DNA of 64,000 nt from NCBI RefSeq assembly GCF_021190955.1, contig NZ_JAIOAO010000005.1, positions 124,001-188,000 of the forward strand, read 5' to 3'. The position numbers and the translations under genes were made by a program. This document shows positions 35,501 to 43,230 of this stretch, piece after piece. The notes beneath the pieces are model-generated. The model worked only from the letters and a program-made list of their open reading frames with translations, was not told where the DNA came from and ran no database searches. The stretch is from Parachryseolinea silvisoli (GTDB taxonomy: Bacteria > Bacteroidota > Bacteroidia > Cytophagales > Cyclobacteriaceae). Each line of letters opens with the position of its first letter. Position 1 is the stretch's first letter.

Positions 35501-35655
35501 GCGTCGGTCACCGTACCCAGGGTAGTTCCTTTTAGCAGGATGTTTACCCCTGGCAGCGGCTGGTCATTTTCGTCTGTCACACGGCCTCGTACGGGGCTCT
35601 GCCCGTACCCGACCAGCGACAGCATCAGTAAGAGCGCCAGTAAATTTGCTTTCAT
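32572..35655 (-). CDS. SusC-type TonB-dependent transporter (beta-glucan locus)
   Basis: The 1027-residue transporter has a signal peptide (MKANLLALLLMLSLVGYG) and a carboxypeptidase-like domain (VRGRVTDENDQPLPGVNILL). A TonB-box region (LDEVVVIGYG), a plug with QALQGQAAGVQISAASGSPG and VRGFTTNGDNTPLILVDDVP, and a beta-barrel ending KSIMGGLNLTF follow. It imports oligosaccharides with its SusD partner. It is the first gene of the operon; the divergent regulator gene at 35890 and the repeated TGATGTAGT motif (35780-35821) sit upstream. Confidence 0.96.
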   Translation of the reverse strand: MKANLLALLLMLSLVGYGQSPVRGRVTDENDQPLPGVNILLKGTTLGTVTDATGEFRIDNAPVDATLQISFIGYTSQELTLNGQSNVTVKLLPDVTSLDEVVVIGYGTSTVKELTGSVAVVKGDELTALNPVRIEQALQGQAAGVQISAASGSPGAGLNIRVRGFTTNGDNTPLILVDDVPFDEEGLASLNPSDVESINVLKDGTAGIYGVRAANGVILITTKKGKKNAKPTIDFSGYYGVQQTTKKLDLLDAHEYAVLKNETYASGGGTPPFANPNLGKGTDWQKEVFEDAPIQNYNLTISGGSDKSRYAIGGSYLDQQGIVGGQKSGYRRYNARVNFAVDILPKVTWENVLLFTNERRDMLPEMGIGSVLFNTINANPAASPYREDGSYAFLEDVSEVINPLAQMANTFNRSTTNKVVGKQEINYKINDNFQVTGRAGYNYALVDEKQFNPLVFYGLNKAQNTAANAALEPNLTKISDDLSIPVYNNVRETRTTYFNYNFEAFLNYDRTFGGVHKVKATLGTSMLGYDNRSLTGTGYNVPYNSNDFADISATESANYLNNTSSWQGRNRLLSQFARAEYGYGSKYLLSASIRRDGSTAFGANNRFGYFPAVSGAWVMSEESFFQTNAIQFMKLRASYGVSGNDKILANGFLPLLDGEGVYPFDNVLTNGVALGKIGNRDLKWETTRQANFGVDLNILQDKVSITADYYVKTTKDLLFQPDISALVGAYGAGSSPPIINGGEVRNRGLEFRIDYHTELAQGLRFNIGYNITTIHNEVTALPPGVDFFSFGSFSVGGSSATRMQVGYPMGYFFGYETDGIYQTQAEIDERGVSQPGASPGDLRFVDRDGSTAINFSDNSDKTRIGSPIPDAIMGLNVGLNFKGIDFAATLYASVGNEILRNYERQLPMANMLAYNRGRWTGPGSTNEYPRLTTEATRNNVISDFYVEDGSFVRLKNVQLGYTLPRSIVERIGATRLRVYVAANNLLTFTKYKGFDPDFSAYNPNETGIDLGFYPQAKSIMGGLNLTF

Positions 35656-35716
35656 GCGTTAATTGTTGTTTGGTTTAGTATTCGGTGCACCGCTGCCGGA
35701 TTGGGACCGGAAACGT

Positions 35717-35761
35717 TTGAATGCGTGCTACAAACATTGGGAAACAACCGTTTGCATTCAA
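35717..35761. promoter_or_regulatory. Long-spaced inverted repeat upstream of the SusC gene
   Basis: TTGAATGC (35717-35724) and GCATTCAA (35754-35761) are perfect inverse copies 29 nt apart. Both are adjoined by CGTTTG. On the transcript started near 35803 they could form a leader stem. Function unknown. Confidence 0.3.
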
Positions 35762-35779
35762 CTTAACTACCCCAACATA

Positions 35780-35821
35780 ACTACATCACCCCGCATTTTT
35801 GACTACATCAAAACTACATCA
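35780..35821 (-). promoter_or_regulatory. Three TGATGTAGT direct repeats at the SusC operon promoter
   Basis: On the minus strand TGATGTAGT occurs at 35780-35788, 35802-35810 and 35813-35821. Spacings are 22 and 11 bp, so all three lie on the same helix face. The cluster overlaps a -7 element (35809-35816). It is a candidate binding array for the LuxR-type regulator encoded divergently. Confidence 0.45.
35809..35816 (-). promoter_or_regulatory. Bacteroidota -7 element for the beta-glucan operon
   Basis: The minus strand reads TAGTTTTG, a perfect TAnnTTTG, 154 bp before the SusC start. It implies a leader of about 150 nt. Confidence 0.4.
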
Positions 35822-35889
35822 GATCGGTACAAACATTAATTTTCGATGGATTTCAAACGTTTTTGGAGGTAGATTTGACTACTACTTCC

Positions 35890-38847
35890 ATGAGACCTAA
35901 CCTCATCAGCGCCCAAAAAAGCACCGCAATACGCGGATGGAGAGCCATTGCCGGGCTTCTCTTTATATTATTGGCACACACGGCACACCCACAGGCGCAG
36001 TCACCCTTCTCCGGTCTGCCCTTCACCCGCAACTTTCAGCCGGGGGATTACCGCGGCGGGATCCAGAACTGGGCGATTGCCCAAAACCGGTTGGGTCTGA
36101 TCTACATCGCCAACAACTTCGGCCTGCTGGAGTTTGACGGCGACCAATGGCAGACGTACGGGGTGCGTAACGGCACGAAAGTGCGGAGCGTGGCCATCGA
36201 TGCGCGCGGACGGATCTATGTGGGGGGACAAGGTGACTTCGGCTTTTTCTTTCCCAACCAGCAAGGTCAGTTGGTGTACACCTCGTTGGCCGACAGCCTG
36301 GCGCCCGAGCATCGCAACTTTGACGAAGCCTGGAGCGTGTACCTGGACAAAGAGAAGGTTTACTTCTGCACGTTCTCCAACATCTACTGCTACGACCAAA
36401 AGACATTTCAGGTCATACGCCCCGCGACCCCGGCGGGGATAGACCATTCTTATCTCCTCAACCGGCAACTCTATGTCAACCAGCCGGACATCGGCCTGGG
36501 CGTTCTGGAAAACACCCGCATCCGGGTGATCAAGGGCGGTGAGTTCTTCCGCGACAAAAGCGTGGCCGCGGTCCTGCCCCTGCATGACAACCAGGTGCTG
36601 GTCACAACCTTTCAACATGGCATTTACCGCCTGGCGGACGGCATCGTCACAGCCTGGAACGCGCCGTTGCAGGCATTTCTGAAAGAGTCGATTGTCAACT
36701 GCATGATCCGGCTGCGCAACGGCAACTTCGCCGTAGGCACCCAGAATAACGGCTTGCTGGTGTTGGACGCGAACGGCGACCTGCTCATGCAGCTCACGAC
36801 GGGGCGCGGCATTGAAAACCCAACGGTGCTGAGCATTTATGAAGACGACCTGAGCAACCTTTGGATTGGCCAGAACAATGGGCTGGCGTATGTCGAGCTG
36901 GGATCACCCTTCACCCTGATCAACAATCAAACCGGCCTGCCCGGCTCGGGCTACGCGGCATACCTGCACGACAACACACTGTATGCCGGCACGAGCACAG
37001 GCGTTTACCAACGCGAGTCCCAAAAGGGAGGCAGCTTCCGGCTGGTAAAAAACTCCCGCGGCCAGGTATATCACCTGGGGGAATATGGCGGAGCGCTGCT
37101 CGCAGGCCACCACAATGGGGCTATGCGCATTGACGGCGATGGCTGTACGCGGCTTTCGTATGAACCGGGATCGTGGGTATTTCTGGGAATGAAAGATCAC
37201 CCCACGATGTTGGTCGAAGGGGTATATTCGGGCCTGCAGGTGTACGACCGTAAGAATGGACAATGGTCGTGGCGAAAGAAGCTCGCGGGCTTTGGTGAGT
37301 CGTCGCGGATCATGGCCGAAGACCCTTCCGGCGACTTGTGGGTGACGCACGGCTACAAGGGTGCTTATCGCATTACCTTCTCTCCTACCCTGGACAGCAT
37401 TCGCCGCGTGGCCTTTTACGGCGCGGACAAAGGCTTTCCTTCAAACCTGCTCATCAACGTATACAACGTACGCAACGAGCTGCTGTTTACGAGCACCAGC
37501 GGCGTGTACCGCTACGATGCAGGCACGGACCGCTTTGTACCCGATGACTTCTTTTCCAAACGGCTGGGCAGCACTGACCAGCTGTGGTTTGTACGCGAGG
37601 ATGCGCTCGGCAATATGTATTTTGTAAGCCGCGATCACATTGGCGTCTTCCGCAAGAATTCGCTGGGTGAGTATACGCTGGAGGAGAATCTCTTTCGTAA
37701 GATCCGCAAGTATCTTAACGATGACCTGGTGAACATTGCCATTCTTCGCAACAACGAAGTATTGTTTGGCGCCAAGGACGGCTTTATTCATTACGACCCG
37801 ACGATGAAGCCGGTGAAGGCGCCGGTCTTTCAGACACTGATCCGCCAGGTCTCGACCACGACCACGCATGGCGACTCGGTTCTTTTTTACGGCAACCACA
37901 GTGTGCGCGATTCGATCTCTGATCAGCAACAGACCTGGTGGCCAGAGCTGCCATACCGTAGTAATGCGCTGCACTTTACGTATGCGGCTACATCGTACGA
38001 AGGCAACGCGAACCTGGTCTTCCAATATTACCTGGAGAACTTCGAAAAAGACTGGTCGGAATGGAGTACCAAAACGCAGAAGGAATATACCAATCTGAAA
38101 GAAGGCAGCTATACTTTTCACGTGCGGGCGCGCAACGTGAGCGGGGAGGTAAGCCGGGAGGCCCGGTATACATTTGTGATCCTTCCGCCGTGGTACCGGT
38201 CAGTATGGGCGTATTCAATCTATGGACTGTCGGTGCTCGCGTTGCTGTTCGCGGCCTTTAACGTGCTCGATCGCAAATATCAACGCGCGCAACAACGCAT
38301 GGTGGTGGAACAGGAGAAGGAATTGAGCGCCCGTGATAACGAGCTGGTGAAGCTTTCGCGCCAGTCGCAGGAGGAGATCAACCGCCTGCAGCACGAGAAG
38401 CTGGAATCGGAGCTGCAGCATATGAACAATGAGCTGGGAACGGCGACGATGCACCTCCTGAATAAGAACGAGTTTATTACTTCGATTAAGAGCAACCTGA
38501 CGTCTATTATTAAAAAGAATCCGCAGGACGATGTAAAGAAAGAGCTCGCGCAGATCACACGTGACATCGAGCAGAACATTTCGGCAGACGCAGACTGGGA
38601 GCATTTTCAATTTCACTTCGACCGCGTGCACGGCGATTTTACGACGCGATTTAAAGGAGCGTTTCCGGGCCTGAGTCCGCAGGAGATTAAGTTGAGTGCT
38701 TATTTACGGATGAACCTTTCTACGAAGGAGATTGCGCAGTTGCTCAATATTTCTGTGCGGGGAGTGGAAATCAGTCGGTATAGGTTAAGGAAGAAGTTGT
38801 TATTAGATCGGAATCAGAACCTACAAGACTTCATTTTGAATTTTTAG
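35890..38847 (+). CDS. Membrane-tethered propeller/Y_Y_Y/LuxR-type PUL regulator
   Basis: The protein has 985 residues from the ATG at 35890. A TTG at 35875 lies 4 nt after GGAGGT and is a serious alternative start, adding five residues. A signal segment (IAGLLFILLAHTAHPQA) leads to a periplasmic propeller (reg_prop-like, about 40-680) and a Y_Y_Y domain (about 690-765, LENFEKDWSEW...LKEGSYTFHVRARN). One membrane helix (about 770-792), a coiled coil and a C-terminal LuxR-like HTH (LSTKEIAQLLNISVRGVEISRYRLRKKL) follow. Unlike the HTCS it has no kinase or receiver, so ligand binding must be passed directly to the DNA-binding domain. It is divergent from the beta-glucan SusC operon, its probable target. 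Confidence 0.92.
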   Translation: MRPNLISAQKSTAIRGWRAIAGLLFILLAHTAHPQAQSPFSGLPFTRNFQPGDYRGGIQNWAIAQNRLGLIYIANNFGLLEFDGDQWQTYGVRNGTKVRSVAIDARGRIYVGGQGDFGFFFPNQQGQLVYTSLADSLAPEHRNFDEAWSVYLDKEKVYFCTFSNIYCYDQKTFQVIRPATPAGIDHSYLLNRQLYVNQPDIGLGVLENTRIRVIKGGEFFRDKSVAAVLPLHDNQVLVTTFQHGIYRLADGIVTAWNAPLQAFLKESIVNCMIRLRNGNFAVGTQNNGLLVLDANGDLLMQLTTGRGIENPTVLSIYEDDLSNLWIGQNNGLAYVELGSPFTLINNQTGLPGSGYAAYLHDNTLYAGTSTGVYQRESQKGGSFRLVKNSRGQVYHLGEYGGALLAGHHNGAMRIDGDGCTRLSYEPGSWVFLGMKDHPTMLVEGVYSGLQVYDRKNGQWSWRKKLAGFGESSRIMAEDPSGDLWVTHGYKGAYRITFSPTLDSIRRVAFYGADKGFPSNLLINVYNVRNELLFTSTSGVYRYDAGTDRFVPDDFFSKRLGSTDQLWFVREDALGNMYFVSRDHIGVFRKNSLGEYTLEENLFRKIRKYLNDDLVNIAILRNNEVLFGAKDGFIHYDPTMKPVKAPVFQTLIRQVSTTTTHGDSVLFYGNHSVRDSISDQQQTWWPELPYRSNALHFTYAATSYEGNANLVFQYYLENFEKDWSEWSTKTQKEYTNLKEGSYTFHVRARNVSGEVSREARYTFVILPPWYRSVWAYSIYGLSVLALLFAAFNVLDRKYQRAQQRMVVEQEKELSARDNELVKLSRQSQEEINRLQHEKLESELQHMNNELGTATMHLLNKNEFITSIKSNLTSIIKKNPQDDVKKELAQITRDIEQNISADADWEHFQFHFDRVHGDFTTRFKGAFPGLSPQEIKLSAYLRMNLSTKEIAQLLNISVRGVEISRYRLRKKLLLDRNQNLQDFILNF

Positions 38848-38875
38848 GGGGACTCATTCGATCTGTGCGTTGGTG

Positions 38876-38894
38876 TAGGCGGGCTTCCCGCCTT
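38876..38894 (+). terminator. Probable terminator after the PUL regulator
   Basis: About 30 bp after the stop, GGCGGG-CTT-CCCGCC forms a GC-rich stem followed by TTTAG. The T-run is short; coordinates are within a base or two. Confidence 0.45.
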
Positions 38895-39013
38895 TAGACA
38901 TTACGACAATACGGTGTCTGTGGGGTGGCCTCATGGTGCCAATTTGACCTGTGCTCCCCACTACCTGATTTCGGGCCTGCCCCAGGGATGTTCTACTCTA
39001 CTATAGCGTAGAT

Positions 39014-39044
39014 CATCCGTGGTTCATCCGTGGAACATCTATGG
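39014..39044. repeat. Three 11-bp tandem repeat units
   Basis: CATCCGTGG (39014), CATCCGTGG (39025) and CATCTATGG (39036) are each separated by two bases, giving an exact 11-bp period. Function unknown; the spacing equals one helical turn. Confidence 0.5.
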
Positions 39045-39230
39045 AGCAACCCTGTGGCAGACTCGAAGGATCCCCGGCGAAGAATGCCTTTTTTTCGTCC
39101 CGGCTCCGCCTCATCGCGCAACTCCTTCCGACCTCTTTGGACCTCCAAATTCGATATTTTCAAACCAACGAAATTTATTTCAAAACAACCTGTTAAACCT
39201 GATCCAACAGGTAACTAACACGTGATTATC

Positions 39231-39302
39231 AAAAAAACACTCCATGGCACGAGCCTCCGCCCCGAGACGGGGCTACGACTCGCCAGGTGCCGTGTTTTTT
39301 TT
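39231..39302. terminator. Compound hairpin, possible bidirectional terminator
   Basis: AAAAAAACAC pairs with GTGTTTTTTT and GGCAC with GTGCC, with a 5-nt bulge. Inside is a GCCCC-GAGAC-GGGGC stem. The A/T-rich outer stem gives a T-run on either strand. It lies between the regulator and ECF genes; a structured RNA element is also possible. Confidence 0.5.
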
Positions 39303-39442
39303 GGCCATACGTCTTTTATCGCCAGATACCTTCTACTTCGTCATTTCGGTGTTTTTTGTGGAATTTTAAGAAACTTCACCCTGACTGCGTAACCATTGGG
39401 GTGAGAGTAAGTTCTCCTCATTAGAAAACGCTTTATCCGGAT

Positions 39443-39997
39443 TTGAATGCTTTAACCGACAATGCCCTGATGCTTAAGGTCAGGGACGGCGATCTTGACA
39501 AGATGAGCCTGCTATTCGAGCGGTATAAGAGGCCTTTGTTTGGTTTCTTTTATCATCTCAACAAGGACCAGGATCTCAGTGAGGACCTGGTGCAGACCGT
39601 GTTTTACCGGATCCTGAAGTATCGCACACGCTTTCGCGGCGACGGCGACTTTCGCAGCTGGATGTTTCACATCGCGCGCAATGTGAGCCATGACCACTAC
39701 CGGAAAAACAAGCTGAAGAAGGACGATCCGCTGGAGGCCTGGCAGGATCGTTTGGAAGACGGCGACAACCGGTCTGTCGAGTGGCAACAGCGCGAGGAAA
39801 AGGAGCTGCTTTCCAGGGCCCTGGAACGGCTGTCCGAAGACAAGCGCGAGGTGCTGCTGTTGAGCAAATTTCAGGAAAAGAAGTATAAAGAGATCGGCGA
39901 CATCCTGGGTTGTACGGAAGGAGCCGTAAAGGTTAAAGTGTTTCGCGCGCTGCAAGAGCTGAAGGAAGTATATCAGAAACTGGAAGCGCGTTACTGA
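39443..39997 (+). CDS. ECF-type RNA polymerase sigma factor
   Basis: The 184-residue protein has region 2 (LFERYKRPLFGFFYHLNKDQDLSEDLVQTVFYRILKYRTRF, FRSWMFHIARNVSHDHYRK) and region 4 (LSEDKREVLLLSKFQEKKYKEIGDILGCTEGAVKVKVFRALQELK). It directs polymerase to a small stress regulon. The start is the TTG at 39443, because the residues before the first ATG (39470), NALTDNALMLKV, belong to the usual ECF N-terminus. An unusual start codon is therefore likely. The next gene encodes a membrane protein with the placement of its anti-sigma factor. A weak ECF-like promoter (AAACTT and CGTA near 39371-39392) suggests autoregulation, but its spacer is short. Confidence 0.92.
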   Translation: MNALTDNALMLKVRDGDLDKMSLLFERYKRPLFGFFYHLNKDQDLSEDLVQTVFYRILKYRTRFRGDGDFRSWMFHIARNVSHDHYRKNKLKKDDPLEAWQDRLEDGDNRSVEWQQREEKELLSRALERLSEDKREVLLLSKFQEKKYKEIGDILGCTEGAVKVKVFRALQELKEVYQKLEARY

Positions 39998-40013
39998 TTA
40001 AGTATTGACGAGT

Positions 40014-40805
40014 ATGACACGAGCGGAAATAGACGAATTGCTTTTGCGGTATAATGCCGGCACGGCGACACCTGCGGAAGAGCGGCAGCTGGAAGGGTTG
40101 CTGGAAAGTGGTGCCATTGGTTTGGAGGACCTCGAGACCCTGCGCCCGTGGCAGGAGGCCCTGGACCAACTACCTGCACCGACACCTTCCCTGAACCTGG
40201 ACGACACGTTCTACCACATGCTGGCGGATGAAAAGCGTAGTCAACGGCCCGCCGCCGCTTCCGGCACCCTTACCTGGGCCTGGTTATGGCCACGTCTGGC
40301 ATTTACGGTGGCGGTACTGGTCGCCGGCATGGCGGCGGGGTACTTCTTGCGGACACCGCCTGCGGGGCCGGTTCCGTCTGACCAGCTTGCGGCGCTTAGC
40401 CAGGAGGTGACAACCCTGCGCGAAACGATGATGCTGACGCTGCTGCAGAAAGAGTCGGCAGCCGAACGGCTGAAAGCGGTCAGCCTGACCCAGGACATGG
40501 ACCAGGCCAGCCAAAAGGTAACGCAGGCATTACTGCAAACGCTCAACACCGACAGCAATGTAAACGTACGCCTGGCGGCGCTCGACGCTTTGCGGAATTA
40601 TGCCGTGCAGCCCACGGTACGCGAAGCGCTGATCCATGCGATCGCTCAACAAGAGTCACCGCTGGTGCAGGTGGCGCTGGCTGAGCTGATGCAGTCTATT
40701 CAGGCAAAGTCGTCGGTGAAGGAGCTGCAAAAGCTTCTCGACAGCGACAAAACTCCGGGCGATGTCAAAAAGAAAATTGAAGAGACCATCCAGGTATTGA
40801 TCTGA
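40014..40805 (+). CDS. Membrane protein with HEAT-like repeats, candidate anti-sigma factor
   Basis: The protein has 263 residues from the ATG at 40014 (MTRAEIDELLLRY); a TTG at 40005 would add three residues. The N-terminal 75 residues are a short helical cytoplasmic domain with the DELLLRYNAGTATPAEERQLEGLL pattern of anti-sigma N-termini, but without the zinc HxxxCxxC. One membrane helix (about 88-110, WLWPRLAFTVAVLVAGMAAGYFL) is followed by a periplasmic HEAT-like region (NVRLAALDALRNYAVQPTVREALIHAIAQQ). It begins 16 bp after the sigma gene. Sequestration of the sigma factor with the HEAT domain as sensor is inference from order and topology. Confidence 0.72.
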   Translation: MTRAEIDELLLRYNAGTATPAEERQLEGLLESGAIGLEDLETLRPWQEALDQLPAPTPSLNLDDTFYHMLADEKRSQRPAAASGTLTWAWLWPRLAFTVAVLVAGMAAGYFLRTPPAGPVPSDQLAALSQEVTTLRETMMLTLLQKESAAERLKAVSLTQDMDQASQKVTQALLQTLNTDSNVNVRLAALDALRNYAVQPTVREALIHAIAQQESPLVQVALAELMQSIQAKSSVKELQKLLDSDKTPGDVKKKIEETIQVLI

Positions 40806-40834
40806 TCGATACCCTTACTCAAACGAAAACCATT

Positions 40835-41707
40835 ATGAAAAAAATATTGATGGGCTCGCTCCTGCTGCTGGTCGGCATGACGCTCCGGGCCCAATCCTTT
40901 ACAGAGAAGATTACGCGTGAGCTGGCGTTCGAAAAGAAAAGCGCCGCCAATACCGTAGTGATCGACAACATCAATGGATCGATACACGTCGAGGCATACG
41001 CGGGCGACAAGGTGCTCGTGACGGTGACCAAATCCATCCGTGCCAAGACGGCAGAACGGCTGGAAGAAGGTAAGAAAAAGATTCAGTTGGGGATTATCAA
41101 CGATGTGGATACGCTCGTGCTGTATACAGAAGGTACGTGTAGCGGCTACGGACGCAACACAGGCAACCACCGACCTACGTCGGGTCAGTGGGGCTACAGC
41201 CAATGCCGCGAGTGCCACGAACACTACGAGTACCAGCTTGACTTTTCACTGCAGGTGCCGGCAGATGTGCACGTGTCCGTGAGCACGATCAACAACGGCG
41301 ATATTGTTATTGAAAACATGCAGGCTGCCTCGGCCGCCAATAACATCAACGGCGGTATAAAATTACTGAACCTGACGAGCGAAGCGCGTGCCCACACGAT
41401 CAACGGCAATGTGGACATTACTTACGCCCGCAACCCCAATCGCGAGTGTCATTTTTATACACTCAATGGCGACATCCGGGCGAACTTTCAGAAAGGACTG
41501 GCCGCCAACATGAGCTTTGAAAGCTTTAACGGCGAGCTGTTTACCAACATCGATAAGATCGAGGCCATGCCGGCTGCGGTGCAGCAAGTGGCACGCAAGG
41601 ACGGTATGAAGTTCAAAGTCGGTGACAACTTTTATAAGATCGGCGCCGGCGGCTCCCTGCTCGCCTTTGAAACCTTTAACGGCAACGTTTATATTAAAGA
41701 ACAATAA
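40835..41707 (+). CDS. DUF4097-type exported beta-repeat protein
   Basis: The 290-residue protein has a signal peptide (MKKILMGSLLLLVGMTLRAQ) and short beta repeats of the DUF4097 kind: VVIDNINGSIHVEAYAGDKV, INNGDIVIENM, NINGGIKLLNL, TINGNVDITYA, TLNGDIRANF and FNGNVYIKEQ. The repeated NGxIxx units build a right-handed beta solenoid. A CSGYGRN...CRECHEH insertion with three cysteines and two histidines (about 103-132) could bind metal. It follows the anti-sigma candidate by 29 bp and is paralogous to the next gene. An envelope-stress role under the ECF factor is inferred. Confidence 0.8.
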   Translation: MKKILMGSLLLLVGMTLRAQSFTEKITRELAFEKKSAANTVVIDNINGSIHVEAYAGDKVLVTVTKSIRAKTAERLEEGKKKIQLGIINDVDTLVLYTEGTCSGYGRNTGNHRPTSGQWGYSQCRECHEHYEYQLDFSLQVPADVHVSVSTINNGDIVIENMQAASAANNINGGIKLLNLTSEARAHTINGNVDITYARNPNRECHFYTLNGDIRANFQKGLAANMSFESFNGELFTNIDKIEAMPAAVQQVARKDGMKFKVGDNFYKIGAGGSLLAFETFNGNVYIKEQ

Positions 41708-41752
41708 CACACCCCACACCATACAACATTATTCTCTTTTGATTTGACAACT

Positions 41753-42556
41753 ATGAAAAAGTATATCCAGATTTTCGCACTCACCCTCTTTACGCTTACC
41801 GTCAGCCTGCTGGCGCAGGCTCAAAACGAGTTCACGATACCGCTGAGCGATCCCGGCAAACGCAGCAAGCTGAAGGTACACATCAACTACGGCTCGATTA
41901 CGGTCAAGGGCACCGCCCGGAAAGATGTGCTGGTGAAATATAGCAGTGAAAGCGAAGAAGGCGACGGTCGCAAGAACGCCGACGGTATGCGCCGCATTGG
42001 CGGCGGCGGCACGAGCATCGAGGCCACCGAAACAAACAACCAGGTAAAAGTCCAGTCCGACTCGTGGAGTCACAAACAAAACATCACGATCGAAGTACCC
42101 AGCGGCTGCGACCTGGACCTGCACACGTACAACGACGGCGACCTGATTGTTAACAATATTCAGGGTGAGCTGGAGCTTACTAATTATAACGGACCGATTA
42201 CAGCGCTAAACATTGCCGGCTCCGCCATTGCTACGACATATAACGGCGAGATCAAAGTAACCTTCGACAAGATCAGCGACGGCGCGCCGATGTCGTTTAC
42301 CACCTACAACGGCGATATAGACATCACGTTTCCGGCGACACTGAAAGGGAGTATGAAGGTTAAGACAGACCAGGGCGAGATCCTGACAAACTTTGATGTA
42401 GAGTTTAAGAGCAGTGGACCGGTGCAGAAGAAAGATAACCAGTCGGGGGTATATAAGGTAATTGTGGACGAGTGGAAACGTTGCGACATTAACGGCGGAG
42501 GACCGGAGTTTACAATGCGTAACTATAATGGCGACATTTACATCCGTAAGAAATAG
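41753..42556 (+). CDS. Second DUF4097-type exported beta-repeat protein
   Basis: The protein has 267 residues from the ATG at 41753 (MKKYIQIFALTLFTLTVSLLAQA signal); a TTG at 41744 would add three residues. The repeats are shorter and more regular than in the upstream paralogue: YNDGDLIVNNI, YNGPITALNI, YNGEIKVTF, YNGDIDITF, DQGEILTNF, YNGDIYIRKK. It lacks the Cys/His insertion. It is the last gene of the ECF operon, followed by a strong repeat-derived hairpin at 42592-42647. No enzymatic motif is seen. Confidence 0.8.
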   Translation: MKKYIQIFALTLFTLTVSLLAQAQNEFTIPLSDPGKRSKLKVHINYGSITVKGTARKDVLVKYSSESEEGDGRKNADGMRRIGGGGTSIEATETNNQVKVQSDSWSHKQNITIEVPSGCDLDLHTYNDGDLIVNNIQGELELTNYNGPITALNIAGSAIATTYNGEIKVTFDKISDGAPMSFTTYNGDIDITFPATLKGSMKVKTDQGEILTNFDVEFKSSGPVQKKDNQSGVYKVIVDEWKRCDINGGGPEFTMRNYNGDIYIRKK

Positions 42557-42591
42557 TCATTCACCACTAAATACCCTGAATTGAGCAATCC

Positions 42592-42647
42592 AGCGTGAGT
42601 GTGAAGCGAAAGAACAGAATCCCCGTATTCGCTCTCACACTCACGCT
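42592..42647 (+). terminator. Repeat-derived terminator hairpin of the ECF operon
   Basis: AGCGTGAGTGTGA-AGCGAA (42592-42610) pairs with TTCGCTCTCACACTCACGCT (42628-42647): 19 bp with a single bulged base. A second CACACTGTTTT unit follows to 42659. It belongs to the gene-end repeat family. Confidence 0.75.
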
Positions 42648-42724
42648 CACACTGTTTTCCCGGGGGTGAGATCCGTTTTACAGGCTATTTTCGTATGTTG
42701 TAGTAACGATCAATACGAACTATT

Positions 42725-43198
42725 ATGCCACTCGCCATCGGCCAAAAGGCCCCTGACTTTATGCTCCCTTCCACGTCTGGCCGGGACTTTTCCCTTTACC
42801 AGGCTATGAAAGGCAAACCTTGCATTCTGTACTTCTACCCGAAGGATTTCTCTATGGGGTGTACGAACGAGGCGTGCAGCTTTCGCGATACGTTTGAGGT
42901 TTTTCTGGAATTAAAGATTGCTTTGTACGGCATCAGCCGCGACTCGATTGAGAGCCATGAGCGGTTTAAGAAAACATTGGGATTGCCATTCGACCTGCTG
43001 TCGGACGATGGCGGAAAGGTCTGTGCGTTGTATCAGACGCAGCTGCCGTTTGTGCCTTTGTTTACGAAGCGCACGACATATCTGCTGGATAAAAACCAGA
43101 CTGTCATGGCAGTGTATGAGAATATTTTCTCATCAAAGAAACATATCAAGGCGATGGTAGAGGAAGTTACAGCAAAGGGGAAAACTGCATTGTACTGA
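42725..43198 (+). CDS. bcp: Peroxiredoxin Q/BCP-type thiol peroxidase
   Basis: The 157-residue cytoplasmic peroxiredoxin reads FYPKDFSMGCTNEACSFRD with peroxidatic Cys46 and the resolving Cys51 five residues later, the hallmark of the PrxQ/BCP class. The canonical Thr of the PxxxTxxC motif is replaced by Ser. It reduces H2O2 and organic hydroperoxides with thioredoxin. It has its own short upstream region after the ECF-operon terminator and ends close to a gene-end repeat belonging to the convergent PBP gene. Confidence 0.93.
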   Translation: MPLAIGQKAPDFMLPSTSGRDFSLYQAMKGKPCILYFYPKDFSMGCTNEACSFRDTFEVFLELKIALYGISRDSIESHERFKKTLGLPFDLLSDDGGKVCALYQTQLPFVPLFTKRTTYLLDKNQTVMAVYENIFSSKKHIKAMVEEVTAKGKTALY

Positions 43199-43230
43199 CA
43201 CGCTTACCACACTGGCTGCAAACACCTTTG

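Larger units (their letters stand above)
38848..39442. other. Gene-free stretch between the regulator and the ECF operon
   Basis: No convincing gene is present in 595 bp; the short frames at 39019 and 39030 show no protein character. It holds a hairpin near 38877-38893, a triple 11-bp repeat at 39014-39044 and a large stem at 39231-39302. A weak ECF-type promoter candidate lies near 39370-39392 (AAACTT, then CGTA). Confidence 0.5.
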
